From Acanthamoeba sp. SK_2022b (Eukaryota; Discosea; Longamoebia; Acanthamoebidae): a DNA stretch of 53,699 nt. Each line of letters begins with the position of its first letter. Position 1 is the stretch's first letter. Under the pieces are notes generated by a model. It was not told the DNA's origin. It ran no database searches and saw only the letters and a program-made list of their open reading frames with translations. Both the position numbers and the translations under genes were made by a program. This document shows, piece after piece, positions 1 through 12,446 of the stretch. Where the stretch lies: positions 1 to 53,699 of the forward strand of contig JANDJZ010000255.1 of NCBI GenBank assembly GCA_027943245.1. The letters are read 5' to 3'.

Positions 1-374
1 GCCATCTGTGAAACCTGTTCCTTGTTGGAGTAAGGCGTAAGCCCACCACGACCAATTTTAAGGTGGCGTAAAAGGAAATGATTTTTTTATCATTTTCTTT
101 CTCGACAGGCCAGCAAAGGGGTTGGTGGCAAGAGACCCGGCTGGTGAGCGACAAAACATTGGGGTGGACAACATCAAACAAATTCACACAGACGTACTGC
201 AGATAGTGCATAAAACATGGAAGAAATCGGACTTGCCCCCTCTGGCGCGCAGGTGCGTGCGTGCCTTTGTAGATCGCTGTGCATTTGCGCTGGATCTCTG
301 TGTGTGAATGGTGTTGTTTGCATTGGCAAGTGGGTGTCATCATTAGCCTAATCGATTCCTGCAACACGCAGACG
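1..374. other. Left-edge region without a recognised gene
   Basis: No open frame here matches a family I know. The short plus-strand frames near 122-307 lack recognisable motifs. The stretch probably holds the 5' untranslated region and promoter of the downstream proteasome gene, and perhaps the end of a gene lying outside the window. There is a T-rich run near 80-100. Confidence 0.4.
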
Positions 375-1983
<1,609 letters not shown>

Positions 1984-2189
1984 GCCTGGAGTTGATTCCT
2001 CGATGACAGCCCACCCAATAATACATGACCTTTCTCGCCACCTCGCCTTCCACACGCCCCAATATACTTACTTTAAGAAGGCGCTACCTTTCTTAAAAGC
2101 GAGCAAAATGGCCACCGCTTCGCAAAGCTTGTCATACACCAAGCCAAATCTAGCGACGAGACGCAGCTGGCTTTGTAAGCGTGGAGAAG

Positions 2190-2405
2190 ATGAGTAAGAA
2201 CAGCTGGCCAGAAGCAGTGGGGCTGAGCGGAGAGGAGGCGCGAGCGCTGGTGGAGGCCGAGCTAGACGACCCGCCCAAGGCGCAGATCCTGCAAGCTCCT
2301 GGCGGCGTAGTACCAAAGGACCTGGCTTTGGTGCGTGTGCGGACCCGCGTTCGCATCTACGTCGACGAGGAGGGCAAGGTCGTGGAGACACCCAAGCGAG
2401 GGTGA
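2190..2405 (+). CDS. Potato inhibitor I-type (MEROPS I13) serine protease inhibitor
   Basis: Single-exon protein of 71 residues starting at ATG 2190. It has the I13 hallmarks: WPEAVGLSGEEARALV near the N-terminus (compare WPELVGKS in barley CI-2), an acidic linker, then RVRIYVDEEGKVVETPKRG with the typical C-terminal Pro-x-x-Gly. Such proteins insert an exposed loop into the active site of subtilisin-like or chymotrypsin-like proteases. Counted from the conserved Pro to the RVRIYVD strand, the loop appears about three residues longer than in CI-2. A naive alignment puts Lys-Asp at the scissile position; this is an inference. There is no signal peptide, which suggests a cytosolic or non-classically located inhibitor. 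It sits about 200 bp after the proteasome gene on the same strand. Confidence 0.88.
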   Translation: MSKNSWPEAVGLSGEEARALVEAELDDPPKAQILQAPGGVVPKDLALVRVRTRVRIYVDEEGKVVETPKRG

Positions 2406-3252
2406 GGGTTCACCATCTGCGTTCCTCCTTCTCCAAAAAGTTCAAAAACAATGTTCTGTCCTGCACGTGACAGCAACGCTACCTCAGCTGCTAGGCCTGT
2501 AGAACCGTTCTAGCTTTCTCGAACACTTCGCTGGGAGTAGTTGTGGCTGGTTCGTGATCCCCTTCTCCTGTTCTCCGTCCCCGCGAAGATCCTCGGGGCC
2601 GTGAATGGGGGATCGTTCGTTCCCCACGCCACCGTTTGACTCGGGCTCCCCAGAGTTCTCAGAACCCTCCCGCTGCCCTCTCTCACCTGGTCTCCACCGA
2701 GATTGAGGAAAACCGTTTTCTTTCGTATTTGTTTACGTCATTTATCTCACCGTGCATCTCCTCCGTGAACTTGCCGTGAAGTTGGCGCTGCCTTCCCTTG
2801 AGCCCTCGGCGATCCGACACGCGTGGCAGTGCGACGAACATGGGCAGGTGTTGCTTCGCAATTCTAGTGAAAAGCCATTCCATTCTGGCTCTCGCGCGGC
2901 TGATGCTGTCATGCGCCATCCGAGCGTCACTTTGCCCTCGTGGCGCGTCATTCGCGTCGCCATCGACCACCGCCAAATCCACGGAAAGAACACACCTCGA
3001 CTGACCCCACGGAGTGTCGCGCGGTCGGCCGGGGCCCGTGATTGGGGGCGAGCTGAGGTGGGCGGGAGCAGCTGACCTGAGATGGAGGGGAGATAGTGTC
3101 AGCTACCTGGCTCACGATAAAATGGCATCGGCGTGCTGGTGTAGAGTTCATATATACAACAACAACATCAGCGACGCTCAGAGAGCAGCATCAGCCTCAC
3201 TTTCCTCCTTTAGAGTTTTATACCACGCTATCCTCCTTCCAGCTACTTCATA
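2406..3252. other. Intergenic region upstream of kinase 1
   Basis: About 850 bp with no coding frame that I can support; several short frames on both strands have no recognisable motif. The right end carries a TATA-like element about 100 bp before the kinase start codon, so this part is most likely its promoter and 5' leader. Confidence 0.5.
3151..3156 (+). promoter_or_regulatory. TATA-like box of kinase 1
   Basis: TATATA at 3151-3156, within GTTCATATATACAAC, about 97 bp before ATG 3253. It is followed by a CAACAACAACATC leader that could hold the initiator. The position suits a TATA-driven amoebal promoter, but this was judged by eye only. Confidence 0.5.
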
Positions 3253-4287
3253 ATGGGCGACCACGTGCAGATGATTAAGAAGATCGGCGAGGGCTCGACC
3301 GGCGCCGTCTACTACGGGTCGTGCGTCAAGGCCAAGAAGAAGCTCGCGGTGAAGGTCGTCCGCAAGGTCGACTCGACCAAGGGCCGGCGGACCATTGAGC
3401 GCGCCCGCGCCGAGGCGGCCGTCATGAGCGAGCTCACCCACAAGCACATTTGCAAGTGCTACGGCATCGTCGAGAACCCGGACCACGTCTTCCTGCTCCT
3501 CCAGTACGCCAAGGGCGGCGACCTCCTCGACCGAATCAACAAGCACGGCGCCTTCTCCGAGCGCGAGGCCCGTCGCGTCTTCCAGCAGCTGGTGCTGGCC
3601 GTCAGCTACCTCCACAACAGGGGCTACATCCACCGCGACGTCAAGCCGGAGAATGTGTTCCTCGACGAATCGGGCAATGTGCTACTCGGCGATTTCGGAT
3701 TCGCCACGGCCTGGTCTCCCGACGTGCACCAGACCGAGTCGGTGGGCACCTTCCCCTACGCCGCCCCCGAGCTGCTCCTCGGACACGGCTACTGCGGCCC
3801 CGAGGTTGACATCTTCTCGCTCGGCACTGGTAATTTCTCTTCTCTTTTCTCTTCTATTTTCTTGTCCGCACTGTGCTAACGACCGTTTCTTCTCTTCGCG
3901 CCAAAAACAGTTCTGCTCGCCATGATCAGCGCCACGATCCCCTTCAAGGCCGACAGCGAGGAGGAGTCCTTCAAGAAGGTCCAGCTGGGCGACTTCAAGT
4001 CGGAGGTGCCCTCCAACGTGTCAGAGTCGGCGCTCGACCTGCTCACCCGCATGCTCGACCCCAACCCCAAGACGCGCATCACCATGACCCAGCTGTGCCA
4101 GCACCCGTGGATGAAGATGCGGCCCAAGAACTCGACCGTCGCGACCAAGGCCGCCACCGTTGGCGCCACTCCCGTTGCCCAGCCGTCGTCCAACGGCCCG
4201 CTCTCGTTCTTCGCCGCCACCAAGAAGAGGCTCATGCGCGAGTTCAACTCCACGTCGGTGCCGATCCCCGTCTCGGCCAGCAGATGA
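3253..4287 (+). CDS. Serine/threonine protein kinase 1 (CAMK/AMPK-like)
   Basis: 317-residue kinase in two exons, 3253-3829 and 3911-4287 (954 nt, phase 1 junction). Almost the whole protein is the catalytic domain. The glycine loop is GEGSTGAVYYG, the VAIK-type lysine lies in LAVKVV, the catalytic loop is HRDVKPEN, the Mg-binding motif is DFG and the P+1 end is APE. All catalytic residues are present, so it should be active. A short Ser/Thr-rich tail (about residues 270-317) has no recognisable regulatory domain. It is clearly paralogous to the kinases at 5079-6337 and 12447-13403. The HRDVKPEN and GGDLLDRI signatures suggest the CAMK/AMPK group; a substrate cannot be assigned. The intron splits the block FSLGT-VLLAM at the same place and phase as the third intron of kinase 2. 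Confidence 0.93.
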
Positions 4288-5078
4288 TGAGCGCGTACAC
4301 GTGAGCCAAGCATCCGCGACGATACCCTACGACAACTGCCCAACCTCACCTGCTAGTCGGCAACTGCTGGCAGCAGCGGCAGCGGCACGCATCGAATGCT
4401 GCGAGCGCAGCACGCGGCCCGGCCTTCGGCTCGGCCGTTCGAGATGGGAGTCTCGCAACCCTCCGACAGTCAGCGAAGTGACGACCTCCTTCCTGCACAT
4501 ACAACCCCTTGCCAGCTCCCTCCGCCGCGGCACCCAAACCCACCCTATTCAACAACTCGCCCGAGTCGCCCTCCGCCAACTCAGTTCACCACCCCTCTCC
4601 ATAAAATTATTTACCAAAAAAATTAACAATAAAAGAACCACATATCCTGCAAGACCGAACTTGTTTATTGTAACGCAACACATGTTCCATAGAAGATCAA
4701 CCTGTTGTTCGAGAACTGACCGCACGACATGCCTTTCATGTTCACGCACCAAGGCAACTCGCCGATCCCCGCAATCTCGGCGTCTCCGCGTTTTCTTGGC
4801 GTGTAACCACCCGGGGTACAAGTAGAAAAAGGTTTTGAGGGCCTTAGGAATTGTCACCTGGGTCCCCTACTTGGATACGCTGCTGGAACTGGACATGGAA
4901 CCCGGTTGGTGACCGAGCTACCTCCTTGGTTTCGGTTACCTGCTAACACGATCATCTTGCTATTTATGCAGCTAGGACGTCTCGGGTGCCAATCACAATA
5001 TCAGATATAAAGCTCTCATCTTCGACTCGGCTGTTGTATTCACAAACTCGCCACTATCAAACACCAGCCACTACTCCC
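4288..5078. other. Intergenic region between kinases 1 and 2
   Basis: No supported gene. AATAAA at 4628-4633 could be a poly(A) signal for kinase 1, and 5006-5012 (TATAAAG) is a TATA-like element about 70 bp before the start codon of kinase 2. The remainder shows nothing recognisable. Confidence 0.45.
5006..5012 (+). promoter_or_regulatory. TATA-like box of kinase 2
   Basis: TATAAAG at 5006-5012 lies about 67 bp before ATG 5079 and is the best core promoter candidate for kinase 2. Judged by eye only. Confidence 0.5.
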
Positions 5079-6337
5079 ATGTACACGTCGACGGCGATGA
5101 TGGCCACCGAGGCGGCGCCGGTCAAGCTCATGAGGAAGCTGGGCGAAGGAAGCTGTGGCTCGGTCTACTTGGGCTGCCTTACGACCTCGCGCAAGCGTGT
5201 GGCGGTCAAGGTCGTGCGTAAGGACACCTCGCTCAGGGGCCGTATCAACCTGCAGCGGACGCGCAACGAGGCCAATGTTATGGTGCGGCTCGACCACAGC
5301 AACCTCGTGCGGTGCTTCGGGACCTGGGAAACGAACGATCATTTCTACCTGTTCCTCGAGTACGCAAGGGGTGGCGACTTGTGCGACAGATTGCTTCACG
5401 GCGGACCCATGTCCGAACGCTCTGCCCGCAAGCACTTCAGTCAGCTGCTGACAGCCGTGGCTCATGTTCATGGCCTGGGCTATGTGCACCGAGACATCAA
5501 GGTAACCTTCGTTTCTTGTCTGCTGTCTGCCGCCAAACTTATTCTGTGCTTCGTCCCAACAACACAGCCAGAAAACGTGTTGCTCAACGAACAAGGCCAC
5601 TTCATGCTAGCCGGTAACGAACTCTTCTGCACTTGACTGAGCCATGGGAGATGAGAAGTGCCCAGCACATACGAGCCTAACGTTTGAATGTTGCTTTGCC
5701 CCCTCAGACTTTGGGCTGACCGCCCGGTGGGGACCCAACAAGAAGGTCACCGGACGAGTGGGAACCTTCGGCTATGCCGCCCCCGAAGTTTCGCTCCTGC
5801 AATCCTACGATGGACCTGCACAGGACGTCTTCTCATGCGGCGCAGGTGCCAAATCCCCCGATTCATTGCAACCACTTTCTCCTTTTTCGGCTATTATCCT
5901 ATCTTTGGTTGATCTCCTCGAGATCTGTTGTCTAGCATGTCCTTAGCCCCTCACCGCCTGGTTACGTGTGTGCAGTGCTTATGGCTATGCTGATGGCCCA
6001 AGCGCCATTCGCAGCACCCACCGAGAGGGAGGGTCTAGCCCGAATTTTGCGTGGCGACCTCGGTCTGCCGTCCACCATCTCGCCGGAGGCTCGCCACCTG
6101 ATAATGTGTATGGTGGATTCCGACCCAGATCAACGCTGCACGCTGGCCCAGGCGCAGGCCCACCCATGGTTGAGCGGGGAACAGCTCAAAATCAACACCC
6201 TGTGCCAGCCCTACCATCTGGCCACTGGTGTAGACAATGAAGATGACAACAGCGAGGAAGAGGATTATGAAAACGAGGACTTTGAGGCTCGTTTCCTCGA
6301 GAGCAGCGCATACGAGAAGATCAAGTGCGTCTTGTGA
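5079..6337 (+). CDS. Serine/threonine protein kinase 2 (paralogue of kinases 1 and 3)
   Basis: Exons 5079-5501, 5568-5613, 5708-5845 and 5976-6337 sum to 969 nt (322 residues) with consistent phases. Exon 2 is only 46 nt. The catalytic domain is complete: GEGSCGSVYLG glycine loop, VAVKVV lysine, GYVHRDIKPEN catalytic loop split by intron 1, DFG split by intron 2, and APE. The tail differs from kinase 1. It is acidic (DNEDDNSEEEDYENEDFE, about residues 285-305), which may mediate regulation or binding. The upstream in-frame codon at 4986 is GTG, so ATG 5079 is chosen; a second ATG pair follows a few codons later. It is tandem to kinase 1 and its 3' end converges on the F-box gene, leaving 67 bp between stop codons. 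Confidence 0.93.
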
Positions 6338-6404
6338 CGAAGATGAGCTCCAAGAAATCATCATTAAATAATTTATTTATTCGGCAAAAAATTGTAAGGC
6401 ACAG

Positions 6405-8438
6405 CTATCTGGCCTCGTGGATTGTGGTAGCACGTGTGATGGGAGCGTTCGAGTGCATCTGACCCTCCTCCTCTATCTCGAGCTCGAGTCGCTGGTACTC
6501 TCTCAGCAGACGGTCGCGCTCTGTCTCCTGCGCCTGGTAGACGTCGTCGCTGACAGCTTCCTCGCCGCCATCACCTTCATCGGCGTCTCCGGAGACCTCA
6601 GCAGCTGCTGTCTGCCGTTGGCTGGTGTGAACGGCTGTGAGTTCAGATAGACGTGGCCACTGGCAGTGCCGTCATGGTCACACGTACGCATCTATGCGTT
6701 GGAGGGCCTCGATCGCTCTCAGCTTGGGTTCGTGGCAATCGGGGGCGAGAATGAGATCCAGGTCGTGCCCAATTCGGAACGCCATCACCGAGTCCCCAAG
6801 CTGTCTCCGTGCGGCCTCGATCCTGTCCCGCTGCAGCGTGTACATCTTCTTCCTCCGCAGCGCGGCCATCGCCTTCTCCCGTTCCTGCTCCGAATAACAT
6901 CTGTTTGACTCCAGAAAACAGCTTCTGTTCGATGCAAATGGGGTGATGCCTTACGTTGACTCGAATGTAGTGCTTGGCATAGTTGCTTTTGTCACGGATG
7001 CGTAGGTCGAGCACCATCTGTCGCTTCTCGAGCCACACTGGTGCGCGGAGGAAGTTATTTACAACACTATAAATGTGATTTATTAAGATAGGTTGAAAAT
7101 GTACCGATGGTCTCATGCAGTCTACGGACGTTCTTGTGGATCGAGGGGATCAGCGACGTGGAGAAGAGGCTGAACAGGTTGTAGGATACGCCCCTCTTCT
7201 GCATGGCCAGCGCCTCTGTCATTCCCGGGAAGATGTACAGGCTGTGCTCTTGGTGCTCCACCGCTGCCACCCAATCACGGTCGATGTCACAACGCGCCAC
7301 ACACCGAGCGCAATTTGGCTCCACCCACAAATTCACGTTATGTACCCGTCTCGCGCGCCTGTAACGGCAGAGTGGACAGGCCCTCAGCGGTGGCGTAGGT
7401 TCCACAGGCGTGCAGTCGCCGAAGCTTCGTGAACGACGCCAGATGCTGTGCCGTCGAGGAGAGGCAAGTCAGAGCGAGAGCAAGATATGTGTCGGCAGTT
7501 GAAGGCGAAGGAGGGGAGCAGACCTTGATGCCTGCGTCTGTGATGTTGGTACCGCACACGAGAAACAGCTGGAGTGTGTGAGCGAGGGACGACCGGGCGA
7601 GGATCGCGAGGTCGTCGTCGCTCACCACCGAACACCCGTAGAGTGAGAGCGATGTAAGGCCGTGCAGGCGCGCCACTTGCTGGACGTGGACACCGGTCGT
7701 CGCTCTGGGCGGCATTACCAAGCCTGTCCCCACATACGGCACAATGAGCTCCATCGATGCTCGAGTTGATGCCTGGGAGGGAGAGGCACCTCTCAGGTTG
7801 TGGCAGTTACGGGCCAGGTAGCCCAGGAAGAGGTCCAGGCCCTCGCCCGACGGCGCGTGCTTGGCTTTCTTGCTCCGCTGCTGGCCCGCAGCCTCCCTCG
7901 ATTTCTTGTCGACGCTGTGGTCCACCTGGCCGGCGCCGAGGTCGAGGAAGCGGAGGTGGGAGCAGACGAGGGACTGGAAGCGGAGGCACACCTGGGCGAG
8001 GCGCATGCGATCGGCCAGGAGAGGAAGCCGCCCGATGATGCCCCACCAAAGCTCGTTCGCAAGGTGTGGGAGAGAGGTGGAAGAAGAGGAGGAGGAGCCA
8101 GATGGGGGCGACGCCAGGTCGAAGGAAAGAGCATGAAGCGAAGGAGATGAAGGTGGAGATGGAGGAAGGGAGAGGTCGTCGTTGGACGAAGAGGGGGAAG
8201 GAGGCGGGGAGAAGGGAGAAGGGCAAGTGGATGACGAGGTGTACGAGGTCGAGGACGAGGGGAACAGACGAAGACGAGGCGAGGGCTCGACTACGGAAGG
8301 GGAGAAGGTTTGCCACGTGTTGAGGCGACAAGCGGGAGGGACAGAGGAAGGGAGAGCCTGGTGGCTACCAGGAGAATGAGGAAGGGTGGGCGAGGACGAG
8401 GGGGACACGAGGGGAGGCAGTTCGAGTTGCAGCTCCAT
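6405..8438 (-). CDS. F-box/LRR protein with a C-terminal Snf7-like (ESCRT-III) region
   Basis: Minus-strand exons 8438-7790, 7675-7524, 7445-7346, 7263-7105, 7037-6955, 6887-6688 and 6621-6405 sum to 1560 nt (519 residues), with all phases agreeing. Residues 1-125 are Ser/Pro-rich. An F-box follows at about 126-165 (LANELWWGIIGRLPL, RLAQVCLRFQSLV), which would bind Skp1 in an SCF ubiquitin ligase. Leucine-rich repeats follow (HGLTSLSLYGC, SSLAHTLQLFLVCGTNITD). The second half reads IHKNVRRLHETIVWLEKRQ, then REKAMAALRRKKMYTLQR and an acidic coiled-coil tail. This resembles helices 1-3 of CHMP/Snf7 proteins, which have KLRETEEML and RAALQALKRKKRY blocks. The alternative is two adjacent genes, with the second starting at an internal Met near 7230. 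F-box and LRR calls are firm; the Snf7 call and the fusion are inference. Confidence 0.7.
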
Positions 8439-8952
8439 GCTTGTGGTGTGGGATGAGATAATATGAGGAGGTGATGACCTAGGAACAGGGCGAAATGAAA
8501 GTGCGGCCGGGGTGTTAAGATGGTGACAAGAGTGATGATGGTGCTGGAGGTGGTGCTGAAAGGTTCTGTATTGCAGTTGGCCGATGGTGCACCATCAGGT
8601 TGGGGGAGGAGGCCTCCGCGCCGAGAGCATGACTGGGGGACTGTAAGGAGCACAGGGGAGGAACCACCAAGAAACTTCGCCTAGATCCGGATGGTAGTCG
8701 CAAGGCAGAAAGTAAGATGAAAATTCGCCATCTTTGCCACCAAACCCTATTTTATCGGGGGTTCGAACCCCAACGCAGACAGCCGCGAACCCGCCAAGGG
8801 AACAACAGCAGCAGACAGGACGCAACACCAGCGCGGGCTGGCAGATGATCATACGTGGGTCAGGCGGTGATGTGTAGTAGAATAGTAGTGTATACATGGC
8901 CGTCCGCCAGTTGGGTTACGAGCCTGCCAATAACGCAAGTTAGTGGGTGAGC
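8439..8952. other. Spacer between the F-box gene promoter and the RhoGEF 3' end
   Basis: About 510 bp between two minus-strand genes. No coding frame is supported. It should contain the F-box gene promoter (right of 8438) and the RhoGEF 3' untranslated region (left of 8953). A 14-bp palindrome around 8760 resembles a tRNA T-arm, but the rest of a tRNA is missing. Confidence 0.4.
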
Positions 8953-11851
8953 TCAGACACACAACTGCGCCAGACGGCAGGAGGGGGGGGGAGAACCTCG
9001 GTAGAGCCTCTCTCTGGTGGAGTGGATGACCTGCATCCACTCCTCCTTCTCCTTGGCCGAGCGCGCCGCCATGAGGTAGGTGTACTTGAAGCTCTTGATC
9101 TGAAACACGTTCTCGCCGTCTGCACGTGTCCAATAGCGCATCGACGTCGCCAAGTGAGAAAGAACGAAAACGACAAAAGAACGAAAATGAAACGAAGCAC
9201 GCTAGTGGGGGGGGGGGTACAGGAGTCGGGGAGTCCAACGACAGCTTGAATCTTCCACAACTCTTCGACTTCCTTCACCTTGAGCGTTGGGCCACTCATG
9301 ACCGGTGACGAACCGCCGTTGAGCAACGGCGGCGTGGCCTCGGCGATGGTCTTGCGGTGGCGTCGGCCCGACCCGGGGCCATCCGCCGCGCTGCCCCCGT
9401 TGGCATCGCCGCCATCCGCGGCGTGCTGGCCGCGGTTGCCGCCGCTGTTGCGCAGGCTCAGGATGCTGCCGCGTGCGCGTGGGGACAGGAACGGCGACGT
9501 CGAGTCGGCGGTGTCGCGGCTCTCGCGTCGCGGCAGGAAGTTGCTCCACTCGGACAGGTTGATGGAGTGACGGAAGGATCGCGTGCGCGACTCGCTGGTG
9601 ACCGGCACGCCGGCCGACGAGGTCGATGTTGAGGGAGAGGAGGAGGGCGAGCCGGAGTTGGAGGAAGACGGAGGCGAGTTGGGTTGGATGGGCGAGCACA
9701 GCACGAGCAGGTCATTGAACAGCACCACGCGGCGCTCTGTGCGTATCGTGCGTTGCATGAGCTTTGATAGGGAGGGGGGAGGGAGGAGGACACGACAAGT
9801 GGCTGGGACAAGTGTTGACGTGGGTTACCTCGGCCGCGCTTGTTGGTGGAGGGCTTCTTCATGATGACGTTGCCGCCCATGTTCTTCTCCCGCTTGATGA
9901 GCACGGCGTCGCCCTCGCGGATGAACCGCCGCCGCTTCTTGGAGTCAGCGAGGAGCGGGTTCTTCTCGCCCTCCTTCACCGGACGGAAGGGCGAGCCCTT
10001 CTTTGCCGAACCGCCCGACGACGATGTCGACGGAAACAGGAAGCGCGCGTACAGGCGGTCCACGTAGTCGGCGTTCTCGGCGTCCCGCTTCTGTTCGTTG
10101 AAGTACGACGTCATGTCCCTCATCTTCTGCACCGCTTTGCTGCGCGCACCAAAGATGCCGGAAACGGCAGCGATCAGGGTCGGGCCGGGGCCGGGAGCGA
10201 ACGCTCCTTGTGCGCGTGTGGAGAGCAGCAGCAGGAGGAGGAGGAGGAGTGATTTCGCGCGCGCATACCTTAGATGGCGGTAGGTCTTATCGCCTTTGGC
10301 GGTCTTTCGCATGAGGTCGGCCAACAGGAGCACGTATCGAGGGATTCGCTGGATAGGCTGTGGTTCCAGACGCGGTGCACCAGTCAATTGCCGCCTCCCC
10401 ATAAACACACAATGACACAACAAGAGGCCACATTGGGGGGGGGGGGGTGAACGGACCTGAATGAGAAACGAGGGCAGATCCTGGTACTCGCATTCTTCAT
10501 TCGCCTCGCACTACAAACAAACAAACAAACAAACAAACAAACAAAAAAAAGCGAAAACGACACAAAGAACGAAATGCGATAGGAGTTAATTTGTAGCTGG
10601 CGGCACGTGCAGCGAGGACACGGAGGAGAGGGGGCACGAACTTTGGCGATGAATTTGGTGAAGTTTTGGTTGTCCTTCTTGCATCGCTTGAGCGTGCTGA
10701 TGGAATTGTCGTAGTTGTTGATGTAGGTGGTGTATAGATCGAAGAAGGCGGTCTGCTCGAGGAAAATGTCGCCCACGCTGAGTCGGTCGAAGCCGTGCAG
10801 GTCGACGATGCGCGCCCGCAGCGCGCCCAGGAACCGCTGCTGGCCCTCGTAGAGCTTGCCGGCCACCGAGAAGATGGCCTCGACGTCCTTCTTGTCCAAC
10901 AGCGGCGACTTGCGCTCCTCGAGCATGAGCAGCGGGTAGTAGAACGAGTTGCACACGATCGACAACGCGCGCACGTAGTTTTCCTCGGTCTTAAGCAGCT
11001 CGTTGGCGATGAGCAGCTTCTTGCGCAGACGCCGGGCAAGCTGGCGCCGCCAGGCCGACTGGAGGAGCACCACCTTCTTGAGCTTCACCGGATCCTCCAG
11101 ATCGGCGCCCTCCCATAGGTGTGACCACGCCTGCTTCTTCTTGTAGTGGCCCACCGACGACCCTCTATTCACGCCATTCGACACAACGCGACGGTAAGCT
11201 GTCCATCGCGACGCGGTGCGCGGTGGGGTTTAGGGAGGGGCGCACCTGATGCCTGACCGCAGAAAACGGAGCATGCTCTTCTTGGATTGCGTGTCCTTGC
11301 GTGGCGATGTGGCCCCTATCGTTGAATAAAGCCCATTGAGGATGCTCGTTACCGCTATGCAAACGCACTTGGGCCTTTTGTCGCGAACATATAAAATAAA
11401 TGGGCACAAGATGGGTAAACAAACCCCCATTATTGACAGCACCGCCGGTGGTGGTCTTGCCGTTTTCTTCCTTGCTGCGCGGGCTCCGGCTGTCGTCCTT
11501 CTTCTTGTCTGCCTTTTCGCTCTTGGACTTCTCTTTTCGCTCCCTCTTTGTCGCTTTCTTCGTCGTTTTCGTTCTCCTTACCTTTTTTTCTTTGCCCTCT
11601 TGGTTGTCGTTTCCTTCCATTCGCTCGTCCCCTGCGGAGTCGCCATCTTCGTCTTCGTCTGTCAGCTGTTGCTCCTCATCATCAAGCGCCTTCAGGGTGT
11701 CCTCGATCTGGACCATAACCTCCCACGCTTCGCCCGCGTCCTCGTTCTCTGACGACGAAGATGAGTCCGAAGGCGCGCTTCTTCCCTTCCATCTTTCGCC
11801 ATTCAATCGAATCTCGACCTCTTCCGGCGATTTGTTCTTCTGGTCCGCCAT
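8953..11851 (-). CDS. Rho guanine-nucleotide exchange factor (IQ-DH-PH)
   Basis: Minus-strand exons 11851-11425, 11315-11246, 11164-10642, 10510-10457, 10357-10269, 10139-9829, 9736-9221 and 9119-8953 sum to 2157 nt (718 residues) with matching phases. Residues 1-140 are acidic/Ser-rich, then Lys-rich. An IQ-like helix (VVLLQSAWRRQLARRL, about 197-213) may bind calmodulin. The DH domain spans about 214-415; it opens ANELLKTEENYVRALSIV and ends with the signature PIQRIPRYVLLLADLM. The PH domain begins REGDAVLIKRE and RERRVVLFNDLLVLC. It is then interrupted by about 150 Ser/Gly/Asn-rich residues before closing with VFQIKSFKYTYLMAARS and EKEEWMQVIHSTRERLY. The protein should activate Rho-family GTPases at membranes to control actin. 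The first ATG in the long frame is 11851; the codon at 11923 is TTG. Exons 1-2 are the least certain. Confidence 0.9.
10511..10546. repeat. (AAAC)n microsatellite in a RhoGEF intron
   Basis: About eight CAAA/AAAC tetranucleotide units directly abut the acceptor of the short DH exon 10510-10457. On the coding strand the repeat is (TTTG)n and forms the pyrimidine-rich part of the acceptor. Confidence 0.9.
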
Positions 11852-12446
11852 CCAGGTGGACTTGCTGCAGTTCGACAATTCTTGTGCACTCGTGGGCCTC
11901 CTCCTCCTTTTGCTTGCGGGCAAAGATCAAAAAGAGGAGAGAGCTGGACCAGGTTGAGTTGGCCCCTGCGATACTTGAAGCCAATACACTCGCACGCGAG
12001 GCAACCACCGAAAACTTGTTAATTCTGTAGAGTATGTTTGGAATGTCACCAGCATTCCTTAAATTGCGACTACTAGCTAATCGCTTGAGACGTTGATCTG
12101 ACGGGACTCGTGCCCAAGAACGTTAGTGGCGCTGGGGTGACGCCGTCGCCTGGGTGGGTGTCACCGGTGCTCAGTGTGATAGGGTGAAATGGATCAGCCC
12201 CGGGCAGCCTCAAGGGTGGTGGTGTACGTGTGCTAAAAAGAACTCTGCTGGCAATACACGCTCGAGCTAGAATTGTGCATTTGTTGTGTGTAACATTATG
12301 TGCTATCAGATAATGTACTGTGGGGGCATGCCCCCACAATAAATAAAAAACGATGGGCGACATCGTCTCTTGTGCCGCGCTACGCGGGGTGTCTTGTCTC
12401 TCCTCCGTTCCGTTCCGTTCCGTTCGTTCGGTGGGTTGGCTTGGTT
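11852..12446. other. Spacer between the RhoGEF 5' end and the kinase 3 3' end
   Basis: Nearly 600 bp with no supported gene. It contains a perfect 20-bp palindrome at 12319-12338 followed by an AATAAATAAAAAA stretch. The right part is expected to be the kinase 3 3' untranslated region, and the left part the RhoGEF promoter. Confidence 0.4.
12319..12338. repeat. Perfect 20-bp palindrome
   Basis: TGTGGGGGCATGCCCCCACA reads the same on both strands, with no loop. It is followed at once by an A/T-rich stretch, so in the plus sense it resembles a hairpin plus A-tract. It lies between two minus-strand genes. Function unknown: it could be a dimeric-factor binding site, a transcript-end hairpin or chance. 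Confidence 0.85.

Noticed and set aside
8753..8772. Possible tRNA (GGTTCGAACC box)
   Set aside because: Only a palindromic T-arm-like motif is present; no A box, anticodon arm or acceptor stem could be found on either strand.
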